Shown here piece by piece: positions 5,751-13,048 of a stretch of 13,048 nt of DNA. Each line of letters begins with the position of its first letter. The stretch's first letter is position 1. The DNA is taken from positions 1 to 13,048 of the forward strand of contig JACMKW010000626.1 in assembly GCA_014379885.1 (NCBI GenBank), written 5' to 3'. Origin of the DNA: Rhizobacter sp. (GTDB lineage: Bacteria; Pseudomonadota; Gammaproteobacteria; Burkholderiales; Burkholderiaceae). Under the pieces are notes generated by a model that ran no database searches, had not been told where the DNA came from, and saw nothing but the letters and a program-made list of their open reading frames with translations. Both the position numbers and the translations under genes were made by a program.

Positions 5751-7123
5751 CGCGTCTCCATTGCCAGTGCAGGTGAGGCTTCGGTCTGGACGGAAGCGCG
5801 CCGGCCCGTGCGCTGGGCCGTCGAAAAGGCGCCCGAGCCGATGCGCCTGAGCACCACGCGCGCCGGGTCGGGCCTGGCCGGGCTGGCATCCACGCGACCG
5901 AGGTGGCCACGCAGCTCCCGGATGTTTTCCAGCCACACCGCCGTGCGCGACGCACCGCGCTCGGCACAGGCGCTGAAGTCGACGCCGCTGACTTCCAAAG
6001 TGTCGACGTCCTTCGCGTACAGGCCGGTGTTGAACGCGTTGGCGACTTCGCCGCCGCGCATCACAACGTGCTCGCTGGAACTGAGGTGTACGCCTTCGCC
6101 TGCATCGTTGTCCTTGAGTGTCAGGTTCAGCAGCCGCACGGTGCCAGTGGCACCGTGCACGCCGACCAGACGCGAACCCGACCTCGTGATCGTGATGCCC
6201 GACAGGCTTGCGTCATGGCAGTGCACGAGCTCAGCGCCGCACCGGTTGCCGCCAGGCCCTTCAAGCACGCCGGCCTGATCGACGCGGCCGTTCTCGAACG
6301 AGGTGTTGCGAGGGGTGCGCGTGGCATAGGAGGCTTCCTGCGCCACATAGATGCCGCTGGCCCGTGTGCGCGTGATGTTGAAGTCAGAGACGCTCACATC
6401 GGACTGGCCCACCACCGAGATGCCTCGCGCGGCCGAGTTTGCGATGACGATGCGCCGAGCGGTGCCGCCTGTTCCATCGGGCAGGCGCTGGTAGTTGACG
6501 AAGGCCAGCCCGTCGTCGCCGGTGTGCTGGCAATCGACGTCTTCAGCCAGCGACTGGCTGCAGTTGGCGAAGTGCACGCCATCGGCCAGCGTCTTGCGAA
6601 CGCGGGCACCAGAAACCACAGGCCGAATGCACGATTCGAACAACAGGCCCGCACCGCCGAAGCCTTCGACTGCCACGTGATCGACGTGCAGGTCAGTGCA
6701 GCCCATCACCAGCACGCCGGCCCCGAAGCGGATGCGCTGCCGGGGCTCACGGCGCCAGGCCAGCGAAACGCCTGACAGGGTGACACCACTCAGGTTGCGG
6801 ATTTCCAGGCCGCTCACGGAAGGGTCGTCACCCACTAGCACCGCACCGCCTTCGAAGCGGACGCGCCTGCCCGACCCACGCACTTGCAGCGTGCGGCGGT
6901 AGCGGTAGGTTCCGGCGCCGACCACCAAGTCGCCGGTGTAGTCGGTCAAGGCACGAACCAGCGCGGCGGTGTCGTCGGTGTCGTTGTCGCCCCGGGCGCC
7001 GAAGGAAGCGAGCGTGGAGGCCTTGCGGCTCGCTGCAGCCACACCGGCGCCGAGCGTGCCCAAGCCGATCGAGACGCCGCCTAAAAGAACGGTTCGGCGA
7101 TGGATGATGGGCTGTGGCCTCAT
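5747..7123 (-). CDS. Tat-exported right-handed beta-helix protein, pectate-lyase-3-like
   Basis: The product is 458 residues from ATG 7123. The same frame is open back to 8149, but that part is an out-of-phase shadow of the acyltransferase gene. The N-terminus has a twin-arginine signal (HRRTVLLGG, residues 8-16, then a hydrophobic run to about 30 and an AAAS cleavage region), so the protein is probably exported folded to the periplasm. Residues 38-80 match the pectate-lyase-3 opening (SFGARGDNDTDDTAALVRAL), followed by beta-helix rungs to about 405 and a short basic tail. KTLADGVH (177-184), TGDDGLAFVNY (201-211), ISVVG (235-239) and YVAQEASYAT (259-268) are shared, at near-equal spacing, with the lipoprotein encoded at 727-1980. 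The gene has an ATGA overlap with the acyltransferase gene before it and a TTGA overlap with the glycosyltransferase gene after it. The likely role is cleavage or modification of the EPS; activity is unproven. Confidence 0.85.
   Translation of the reverse strand: MRPQPIIHRRTVLLGGVSIGLGTLGAGVAAASRKASTLASFGARGDNDTDDTAALVRALTDYTGDLVVGAGTYRYRRTLQVRGSGRRVRFEGGAVLVGDDPSVSGLEIRNLSGVTLSGVSLAWRREPRQRIRFGAGVLVMGCTDLHVDHVAVEGFGGAGLLFESCIRPVVSGARVRKTLADGVHFANCSQSLAEDVDCQHTGDDGLAFVNYQRLPDGTGGTARRIVIANSAARGISVVGQSDVSVSDFNITRTRASGIYVAQEASYATRTPRNTSFENGRVDQAGVLEGPGGNRCGAELVHCHDASLSGITITRSGSRLVGVHGATGTVRLLNLTLKDNDAGEGVHLSSSEHVVMRGGEVANAFNTGLYAKDVDTLEVSGVDFSACAERGASRTAVWLENIRELRGHLGRVDASPARPDPARVVLRRIGSGAFSTAQRTGRRASVQTEASPALAMETR
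5756..5759 (-). promoter_or_regulatory. Ribosome binding site for the TTG start at 5750
   Basis: GGAG on the - strand, five bases before TTG 5750, within the last codons of the beta-helix gene. No ATG or GTG in this frame lies near the conserved PPILNGRFL opening. The site supports TTG and translational coupling with the gene upstream. Confidence 0.6.
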
Positions 7124-8235
7124 TCGGCGCGCACCTGCTTCACGCCCACGCGGGTCGCGGGCTTGTCGGCCAGAAACCGCTTGAGGTAAGGGCCGGGTGC
7201 GATGAATCCGTGAAGCCAAGGCAGCTTCTTCAGCGCCGACGAAATCGCTGCAGGAACCAGCAGCGCGATCAGCACTGAGATGATCAGCGCGCTCAAGCTG
7301 CCGATGCGTCCATCCAATGCATTGAAGGCCGTTTTCTCCAGCGTGGCATGCAGCCAGAGGATCAGGATAGTGGTTGTGCCCAACCAGCGCAGCACCGACG
7401 TGACGGCGCTGCTCCTGATCGATATGGCGATGGTCACCGCGGCCATGATGCCGGCCGCCGCGATCAGCGCACTGAGCACGAGCGGCTTGTCGTAGCGCCA
7501 GTTGAGATCGACCGTCGGGTGCAGCAGCAGGTTCGTCGCAATGAAGGCTGCCGAGATCAGAAACGCAGAACCCCATTGCGGGCGCTTCATCCACGGTGTG
7601 TTGCCCACGTGCCGGGTGAAAAGCCGGCCCAGGATCACGAAACTTGCACCCACCAGCGCAACCTCGGCGCTCCACGGAGCCCCGGAAGTCGAAAAATTTC
7701 CCCAGCCGATTCGTCTTTCGAGGTGGTGGTCCAGTGAAATCGCAAATTGCCAGGCGGCCTGCAGGGCCACGAAAAGGACCAGCTGCGTGATAGCGCTCTG
7801 GTACCGGGCCGGGCCGGCAAGTTGCAACTCGATCTTGTCCAGCACAAACAGCAGGCTGAGTGCAACAGCCAGGCAGGGAAGAAACCAGAGCGGCACCGTG
7901 AAGATGGTGTGGCCTGTTGCGTAGACCACGCCGAGCACGATGTCGAGCAGGGCCGTCTGCGGGTGCAGGTGAAAGATCATCGGAATGGATGCCAGCGACA
8001 GCGCGAAGTACGGGATCAAGCAGGAGAGTGCGCGCATTGCCAATGCCCTGGCGCTCATGCCGTGGTCGAGCGTGAGGCCGGTGATGAAAAAGAACAGCGG
8101 CATGCTCACGGAGAAGATCACGCGGCCCAGCGATTCTGAATACGCCCACACGGCAGGGTGGTGCCCGATGGCCACGATGATGATGCCGATTCCCTTCAGC
8201 GCGTCGATCCAGGCGAGGCGGTGCGACGGATTCAT
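7120..8235 (-). CDS. Acyltransferase 3 family membrane protein, probable EPS O-acetyltransferase
   Basis: The product is 371 residues from ATG 8235. The family (Acyl_transf_3, the OafA/NolL/WecH-like group) transfers acetyl or similar acyl groups to sugars at the inner membrane. The N-terminus RLAWIDALKGIGIIIVAIGH (6-25) is the classic opening, and the His25-His26 pair is where the family's conserved histidine sits. SVSMPLFFFITGL (42-54) is the next signature, followed by roughly eight further membrane segments. A frame extension to 8304 exists, but ATG 8235 with AAGG seven bases upstream gives the standard N-terminus. It overlaps the polymerase gene before it as ATGA (8232-8235) and the beta-helix gene after it as ATGA (7120-7123). 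Its position predicts that the repeat unit is acylated (inference); the acyl group and acceptor sugar are unknown. Confidence 0.85.
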   Translation of the reverse strand: MNPSHRLAWIDALKGIGIIIVAIGHHPAVWAYSESLGRVIFSVSMPLFFFITGLTLDHGMSARALAMRALSCLIPYFALSLASIPMIFHLHPQTALLDIVLGVVYATGHTIFTVPLWFLPCLAVALSLLFVLDKIELQLAGPARYQSAITQLVLFVALQAAWQFAISLDHHLERRIGWGNFSTSGAPWSAEVALVGASFVILGRLFTRHVGNTPWMKRPQWGSAFLISAAFIATNLLLHPTVDLNWRYDKPLVLSALIAAAGIMAAVTIAISIRSSAVTSVLRWLGTTTILILWLHATLEKTAFNALDGRIGSLSALIISVLIALLVPAAISSALKKLPWLHGFIAPGPYLKRFLADKPATRVGVKQVRAE

Positions 8236-9533
8236 GCGATGACCTTGCCCGGTCGTTTCATCAGTGCGGCCAAAACGAACACCAGGCCGATGCCCACCAG
8301 CCACGTGAACGCGCGCGAAGCGCCCAGATAAGGGTAGCGAAAGATTTCAAGAAACGACAGGTACAGGATCGGGTAGATGAGCGCCCCCGCGGGGTGGCGC
8401 TGGCGGTACAGGTTGAGCGTGTAGCCCGCCACCACGGCAATCAGGCAGAAATACACGATGCCCATGGGCAAGCCCAGGTCGTACACGACCGAGAAGATGC
8501 CCGAGGGGTTGTTGAACTCCAGGTCAACATACTTCGACAGGAACTGGTCGAAGTGGTTGAACTCACTTTTCGGATAACCGACAAACAGCCCGAAGCTTTC
8601 GCCCACGCCGAAGGGAAACTTGTGCACCCAGAGCAGGGTGTTCTCGAACCGCAGCGATGGCCAGTTGAGTGTTTCGAGCACGCCCGCGCCGTTGTTGAGC
8701 GAGGTGTAGTAATAGCTTGCGAACCGGCCGACAGCAAACTCCCAGAAGTTCGTCTTGCCGGCGTAAGTGCCCGACTGCCATGACCTGAAGTATTCGGACG
8801 CTCCGAAGTACAAGATGAGGATCGGCACGGCGGCGAAAGGCCCCACCAGGGAGCCCAGTCGCTTGGCCGGTGTTGCCGGGCCGTTTGACAGCTTCAGGCC
8901 CGCGGCGACGGCAAACGGAATGGCTGCTTCGATGAGTGCCAGCCGCTCCGACCAGGCATACACCCTGAAGAGCGTCAACACGATCAGCACTGCTGCCAGC
9001 AGGTGGTACCTCGCAGCCATCGCCTTTTCCGAGTACACCCAATGGAAGGTGTAGATGGAAAAGAACACCGGTGTCATGTTGACCAGCGACGTGATGCCCG
9101 TGGTCGAGCCGATGTCGGTTCGGTCGGGCCTGTACGCACCCGTCAAGGTTTGCAGCAGCAATGCCGGGCTCAGAAAGAAGGCCTTGAACCAGTACAGGTA
9201 GGCCAGCAGGCCGATGACGCCGACGACGAAGGCGGCACGCAGGTACGCGTTAATGTCGGGGCTCTGAAGCTTCGGGGTGATCTTTGCGCCGATCCAGCTG
9301 CCGAGGGCAATGCAGCCCAGGATGAGAACCGCCATCAAGAGATAGCCGTCGTTCAGGAAGATGTGGCCTCTCACCGTGAGGCCGGGAAAGTTCAGCCGGC
9401 CGGCGAACGCGACGAGTATCAGGACCGGGATCAGAAACCCCAGCGTCAAGCCGTGCGGGGTGATCCACCACGGGCTTCCGATGGGGCGTGGGGCTTCTTG
9501 AGCGGGCAAGAGCGCAGACCTTGGCGCTGTCAA
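8232..9533 (-). CDS. Wzy-like polysaccharide polymerase
   Basis: The product is about 433 residues from TTG 9533. It is an integral membrane protein with about ten to twelve hydrophobic segments, short loops and one large polar loop (about residues 270-360). That loop contains GRFASYYYTSLNNGAG, NTLLWVHKFPFGVGESFG and FNNPSGIFSVVYDLGLPMG. This layout, and the R..YY...N signature, fit the O-antigen/EPS repeat-unit polymerases that join flipped units at the periplasmic face. The family is very divergent, so the call rests on topology, those motifs and position between the chain-length genes and the modifying enzymes. The start is uncertain. TTG 9533 overlaps the TGA of the epsG-like gene as TTGA, as elsewhere in this operon, but lacks a good ribosome site. 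A TTG seven codons later (LLPAQEA) is the alternative. An O-antigen ligase-type protein is the other possible reading. Confidence 0.75.
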   Translation of the reverse strand: MTAPRSALLPAQEAPRPIGSPWWITPHGLTLGFLIPVLILVAFAGRLNFPGLTVRGHIFLNDGYLLMAVLILGCIALGSWIGAKITPKLQSPDINAYLRAAFVVGVIGLLAYLYWFKAFFLSPALLLQTLTGAYRPDRTDIGSTTGITSLVNMTPVFFSIYTFHWVYSEKAMAARYHLLAAVLIVLTLFRVYAWSERLALIEAAIPFAVAAGLKLSNGPATPAKRLGSLVGPFAAVPILILYFGASEYFRSWQSGTYAGKTNFWEFAVGRFASYYYTSLNNGAGVLETLNWPSLRFENTLLWVHKFPFGVGESFGLFVGYPKSEFNHFDQFLSKYVDLEFNNPSGIFSVVYDLGLPMGIVYFCLIAVVAGYTLNLYRQRHPAGALIYPILYLSFLEIFRYPYLGASRAFTWLVGIGLVFVLAALMKRPGKVIA

Positions 9534-10441
9534 TGCTGATTCATCACCACGCCGGCCAGGCTGGTCCGCCCGGATCGGAGCGCGCCGATGAGCTGCTCCA
9601 TGGCGGCCATGCGGGTGGTGCCTTGGCGGCCCACCGCGATCGAGCTGGCACAACGCGCGGCAATCACGCGTGCGTCAGCGCCGCGGGCGAAGGCGGGTGT
9701 ATCCACCACCACATGGTCGAACTTGCTCAGCAGCTCTTGCATCAACAAGCCGAATGCCGGGCGCTGCAGCAACTCCATGGGATTGGGCGGCACCGTACCC
9801 ACGGGCATCACGAACAAACTGGGCAGGTCAGGCACAGACTGAATGACGTTGGCTTCGGCCCGACCGGCGAGGATCGTGCTCAGGCCGACGGCGCTGTTCA
9901 CGCCGAAGACGGCGTGCTGGCGCGGTGTGCGCATGTCGGCATCGACCAGCAGCGTTCGCCCGCCGACCTGTGAGAAGGCCACGGCGAGGTTAGCCGCAAG
10001 GAAGGTCTTGCCATCGCCGACATCGGGGCTCACGACGCTCAGCGACAGTGGGCTTCGGCTCGCCGTGCTGCTCGCGTGGCTCATCGACACCTGGCTGCAT
10101 AGGTCGCGAAAGACCTCAGCCTCCGGGCTGAAGGGGTCGGCGGCGGCCACGAGCTCCGGGTAGTTGTCGGAGCGGCCTTGTGGCGAATAGGGGTAGTGAA
10201 ATTGCTGCGACAACGCCCATAAGACGTCGTCATCCGTGGCGAGCTTCAGTGCGACGGCAGCCTGGCCAAAGCGCAGCCCACTCTCGTGTTGATATGTGGA
10301 GATCTGGTTGAGTTGCGTCTGAGTCAGCCCGCGCGCATTGCGCAGCAGGTCACCCATGCTGGGGTCATGCAGGTTGTTGGCAAGCTCTTCACCCTCGGGC
10401 TGGCTGGGCGGTCTCTGAGCGGGTGGGAACGGCATGTTCAT
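9530..10441 (-). CDS. epsG: EpsG-like chain-length ATPase (CpsD/CapB BY-kinase family)
   Basis: The product is 303 residues from ATG 10441; a second ATG at 10435 is possible. This is the cytoplasmic ATPase partner of the EpsF-like membrane protein and controls polymerisation and export. Residues 27-95 form the N-terminal domain of the EpsG type (SMGDLLRNARGLT, GLRFGQAAVALKLATDDDVLWALSQQFHYP), which resembles the MshE/GspE N-terminal fold. The ATPase domain has Walker A SPDVGDGKT (138-146), Walker A' LLVDADM (164-170) and Walker B HVVVDTP (243-248). No tyrosine occurs after residue 94, so the C-terminal Tyr cluster that Wzc and CapB autophosphorylate is absent; the few tyrosines lie in the N-terminal domain. 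It follows the epsF-like gene by 49 bp and overlaps the polymerase gene as TTGA. Whether it is a real tyrosine kinase is open. Confidence 0.88.
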   Translation of the reverse strand: MNMPFPPAQRPPSQPEGEELANNLHDPSMGDLLRNARGLTQTQLNQISTYQHESGLRFGQAAVALKLATDDDVLWALSQQFHYPYSPQGRSDNYPELVAAADPFSPEAEVFRDLCSQVSMSHASSTASRSPLSLSVVSPDVGDGKTFLAANLAVAFSQVGGRTLLVDADMRTPRQHAVFGVNSAVGLSTILAGRAEANVIQSVPDLPSLFVMPVGTVPPNPMELLQRPAFGLLMQELLSKFDHVVVDTPAFARGADARVIAARCASSIAVGRQGTTRMAAMEQLIGALRSGRTSLAGVVMNQH

Positions 10442-10490
10442 CGGGGCGTGCTCGGGCAGTCTGGCGAAATGATGGTGGCGGCCGCAGGGG

Positions 10491-11915
10491 CTATCGGGAA
10501 GGGCGCGCGAGGCTGCCCATGATGCGGGTCTTCAAGGCGCTCGGCCGCGGCTTGCGGGGCTGGCCGCGTCCGGAGGCATTCGGCAGGATCACCAGCAGGG
10601 GTTGGCGCAGCCCCTCGACCACGTCGTCCAGCGTTCGCAAGCGCCGGTCGCGGATCTCGCGCACCATCACAACGGCCAAGGCCAGCAGCGCACCCAGCAC
10701 GAAAGCGACAGACACGTTGGCCCACAGCTTGGGCGACGAAGCCAGGGCGGGCGCTGTGGCCTGCCTCAGGATGGAGACGTTCGTCTGGGTGACCTGGCTC
10801 TCCAGGCTGGATTGGCGGGCGCGCTGGAAAACGGCGTCGTAGGCGGCCCGCGCGTTGTCCACGTCATGCTGAAGGGCGTTGGCTTCGTCGCGCTGGCCTT
10901 TCATGCGCAGCACCTTGGCGCGTTGCTCCGCCAACAGGCTCCTGATCTGCGATTCGCGGGAAGAGTTGACCTGGTTGCTGGCCACGATGCCGGCAGACAC
11001 GCGGCGCTTCTCGGCCGCGATCTGGGAAGACAACTCGGAAATGCTGTTTTCGGTTTCCTTCACCTGCGGATGCTGGTCGCTTAAGCGCTGGCGAAGCTCG
11101 CCCAGCTTGATCTGCTGGCGCGCGAGCTCGGCGTTGAGCGCAGCAACAGCGGGGTGGTTGAACACCTCGGCCATCTTGTCGGCGTTGACGCTCGCCTGCT
11201 TCTCCAGACTGCCCGATTCCGCGTTCAGCGACTGCAACGCCACGAACTGTGACGAGAGCTCGGACAGCCGCAAGCTTTCAACGTCGATGCGTTCGTTGGA
11301 TGCCGCGATGCCGTTCGCCTGCAGGTAGCTGGAAAGCTTGGCCTGAGCAGCATCGAGGTCTGCGCGAAGTTGTTTGGACCGATCGTCGAAGAAGTCGTTG
11401 TACTGCCGGGCCGGTTCGACGCGCAGCTCAAGCGTGGTGTCGATGTAGGAGCGCACGATGGCATTGGCCGTTGCTGCTGCCGCGGCAGGGTCGGTGGCGG
11501 TGAAGATGATCGACATCACGCCTGACTCACGGGTGGGCTGAACGTCCAGCCTGCGCTGCACTTCTTCGGTGAGCCAGTCCTGAAAATTTCCCTGGCCCTC
11601 GGTTGCGCTTTTCCAGCGCGCCTTCAACACGGGATCGCGTTCCATGCCGAGCGCGGCGATCGCCCGCCTGACCACACGTTCGCTTTGCACCACATCCATT
11701 TGCGTGGCCATGTAGCCGCTGACGAGTGTGCTGCCGAGCACGGTGCCCATCAGAGGGTCGGGCGAGCGCATGTCTACCAGAACAGACGACGTTGCCTTGT
11801 ACTGGCGTGGCAAAACAAGGCTGATCGCGACAGCCACAGCCACCACGCTGGCGATGACCAGGGTGGCTGAGCGCCAGCGCGCACGCATGACAACGATGAG
11901 GCGGGACAAAGTCAT
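10491..11915 (-). CDS. epsF: EpsF-like chain-length determinant protein (Wzz/Wzc-type PCP)
   Basis: The product is 474 residues from ATG 11915. It is an inner-membrane polysaccharide co-polymerase that spans into the periplasm and sets chain length together with the EpsG-like ATPase. TM1 is at about residues 16-36. It is followed by LPRQYKATSSVLVDMRSPDP, the Wzz-domain opening, and a long alpha-helical, coiled-coil periplasmic region (about 170-370) with the GNVR-like part LSDQHPQVKETENSI. The Pro-rich ATAPALASSP precedes TM2 (about 398-419), and a short basic cytoplasmic tail ends the protein. Most family members begin a few residues before the RARW motif, which fits ATG 11915 (MTLSRLIVVMRARW). 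A GTG at 11942, directly after the upstream stop, would add nine residues. It lies 27 bp after the glycosyltransferase gene and 49 bp before the epsG-like gene. Confidence 0.88.
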   Translation of the reverse strand: MTLSRLIVVMRARWRSATLVIASVVAVAVAISLVLPRQYKATSSVLVDMRSPDPLMGTVLGSTLVSGYMATQMDVVQSERVVRRAIAALGMERDPVLKARWKSATEGQGNFQDWLTEEVQRRLDVQPTRESGVMSIIFTATDPAAAAATANAIVRSYIDTTLELRVEPARQYNDFFDDRSKQLRADLDAAQAKLSSYLQANGIAASNERIDVESLRLSELSSQFVALQSLNAESGSLEKQASVNADKMAEVFNHPAVAALNAELARQQIKLGELRQRLSDQHPQVKETENSISELSSQIAAEKRRVSAGIVASNQVNSSRESQIRSLLAEQRAKVLRMKGQRDEANALQHDVDNARAAYDAVFQRARQSSLESQVTQTNVSILRQATAPALASSPKLWANVSVAFVLGALLALAVVMVREIRDRRLRTLDDVVEGLRQPLLVILPNASGRGQPRKPRPSALKTRIMGSLARPSR

Positions 11916-11942
11916 GGCTTGTGGAACCTTATGTGCAGTCAC

Positions 11943-13031
11943 TCATGCGGCGCGTGAGGCTTTGGGTGGCAACTGGTATGCGGCGAAAAGCGTTTCGCGG
12001 AATTTCGTTTCACCGAACCGCTGCTCAACTTCTTCACGCGCCGCCCCGCCAATCTTGAGCCGCAGTTCCTTCGAATCGATCAACGGGGCGATGCAAGTGA
12101 CAATTTCTTCGGCCGTGTGGCACAGATAACCATTTTCGCCGTGTCGGATGATGCTGCGGTGGGCGGCAGTGTCCACCGCGATGCACGGCAAGCCAAGCGC
12201 CATGGCTTCGACCAGCTGCGGCAAAGCGCCCGAGCTGCTGCCCGGGGCCAGGTACACCCAGCCTGCCGTGAGGCGCTCGGCCCATTCGGTGGCGGAACGA
12301 ACGGGGATCACACCGACCTGAGCTGCTTTCAAGCGCACTCGCAATGCATCTTCTACATGGCCAACCCAATTGAAAGCAAGGCCGAGGTCTTCGCCTCCCA
12401 AGAGCACGGCAAGCTGCGCGAACAGATCTGCGCTGTTGGAGTCGCCCATGTGGCTGCCGGTCACCACAAGGGGCCGGCGCGCCTCGTTGCGGGGCAGGGA
12501 GAAGAGCTCGGGGTTGACCGGACGCTCCAGCACCGCCAGGGAATGTATCGGCTCAGAGGTCGAAGCGCCCGCAGCAACGGCCCTCAGAGGGGCGCCGCGT
12601 GTGATGGCCATTCGGCGCACCAGGGGCACCAGGCCACGAACCCAGGCAGGCAAGCTGGCGCCACTGGGTGAATGATTTGACGCGATCACGACGCCGGCGC
12701 GGTGAGCCACCCAGGTGCCCACGAGCGAAGGCAGGGGCCCATAAAGGTGCACGACCCCGGTGTCGCTTCTGCCGACTTCAGCCCGGAAGGTTCTCAGTGC
12801 CCAGCGCCAGCGCCTTAACGGGTTGCGGGCCGGCGGTGTGACGACCACGTGCACCGATGCATGAATGCGAGGCAAAAAGCCGTTCAGCGTCGGGGTGTTC
12901 ACGAAGACGATGGTCTGTTCTACCTCGGCATCTGCCAGCGCTGAAGAAGCCGCAGCCAGAAAACTGAACAAGTCATCGCTGGCCAAGTCGACCAGGTGGA
13001 CCACCTTTCCGGTGACGCCACCGGCCGGCAT
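11943..13031 (-). CDS. GT-B glycosyltransferase (GT4-like), 5' end uncertain or outside window
   Basis: At least 362 residues from ATG 13031. The frame remains open to the right edge (FSPER precedes the Met), so the true start may lie outside. The N-terminal half reads like a GT-B acceptor domain (GKVVHLVDLASDD at 8-20; VVHLYGPLPSLVGTW at 93-107; IASNHSPSG at 116-124). The C-terminal half is a Rossmann donor domain, with PLVVTGSHMG (187-196), LAPGSSSGALPQLVEAMALG (261-280) and RHGENGYL (296-303). The EX7E pair of GT4 enzymes is incomplete: Glu275 is present, but the position eight residues before it is Ser267. The gene stands first among the operon genes visible here, ending 27 bp before the epsF-like start. 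It is expected to add a sugar to the repeat unit; donor and acceptor are unknown. Confidence 0.78.
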   Translation of the reverse strand: MPAGGVTGKVVHLVDLASDDLFSFLAAASSALADAEVEQTIVFVNTPTLNGFLPRIHASVHVVVTPPARNPLRRWRWALRTFRAEVGRSDTGVVHLYGPLPSLVGTWVAHRAGVVIASNHSPSGASLPAWVRGLVPLVRRMAITRGAPLRAVAAGASTSEPIHSLAVLERPVNPELFSLPRNEARRPLVVTGSHMGDSNSADLFAQLAVLLGGEDLGLAFNWVGHVEDALRVRLKAAQVGVIPVRSATEWAERLTAGWVYLAPGSSSGALPQLVEAMALGLPCIAVDTAAHRSIIRHGENGYLCHTAEEIVTCIAPLIDSKELRLKIGGAAREEVEQRFGETKFRETLFAAYQLPPKASRAA

Positions 13032-13048
13032 GCGCTCGGGCGAGAAGA

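Noticed and set aside
7124..8149. A 342-codon open stretch in frame with the Tat-type beta-helix gene, which would give an 800-residue fusion.
   Set aside because: It lies wholly inside the acyltransferase gene in another phase, has no domain-like sequence, and the twin-arginine signal at Met 7123 marks the true N-terminus. Long shadow frames are common at this GC content.

Overview
The window is a high-GC, gene-dense stretch of an exopolysaccharide (EPS) or capsule locus, most likely from a betaproteobacterium of the order Burkholderiales. That placement is an inference. It rests on the base composition and on a chain-length pair that resembles EpsF and EpsG of the methanolan-type EPS clusters. 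No rRNA, tRNA, insertion sequence, phage gene or CRISPR array is visible.

Layout, left to right. (1) The 3' part of a DegT/DnrJ/EryC1-type sugar aminotransferase (+ strand) runs in from the left edge. (2) A lipoprotein with a Pro-Ala linker and a right-handed beta-helix (- strand) meets it tail to tail. (3) A 321-bp divergent intergenic region carries an 11-bp tandem repeat and leads into (4) a Wzx-type flippase (+ strand). (5) The flippase meets, with a 17-bp tail-to-tail overlap, the end of a long - strand operon that fills the rest of the window. In transcription order that operon holds a GT-B glycosyltransferase, epsF-like chain-length protein, epsG-like ATPase, Wzy-like polymerase, acyltransferase 3, a Tat-type exported beta-helix protein, a GT4 glycosyltransferase, a 16-codon mini-ORF and a second GT4 glycosyltransferase.

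The genes make sense together as a Wzx/Wzy pathway. The aminotransferase makes an amino sugar, the glycosyltransferases build the lipid-linked repeat unit, the acyltransferase decorates it and Wzx flips it. Wzy then polymerises it under control of the EpsF/EpsG pair. The two beta-helix proteins are probably polymer-acting enzymes or binding proteins outside the cytoplasm.

Three points stand out. The two beta-helix proteins are paralogues sharing spaced motifs (TLADxxH, GDDG, SVVG, YxAQE) but have different export signals. From wzy to the last gene the operon is joined by six successive 4-base ATGA/TTGA start-stop overlaps, one pair of them made by a 16-codon mini-ORF that exactly bridges two genes. 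Three of the genes appear to start with TTG.
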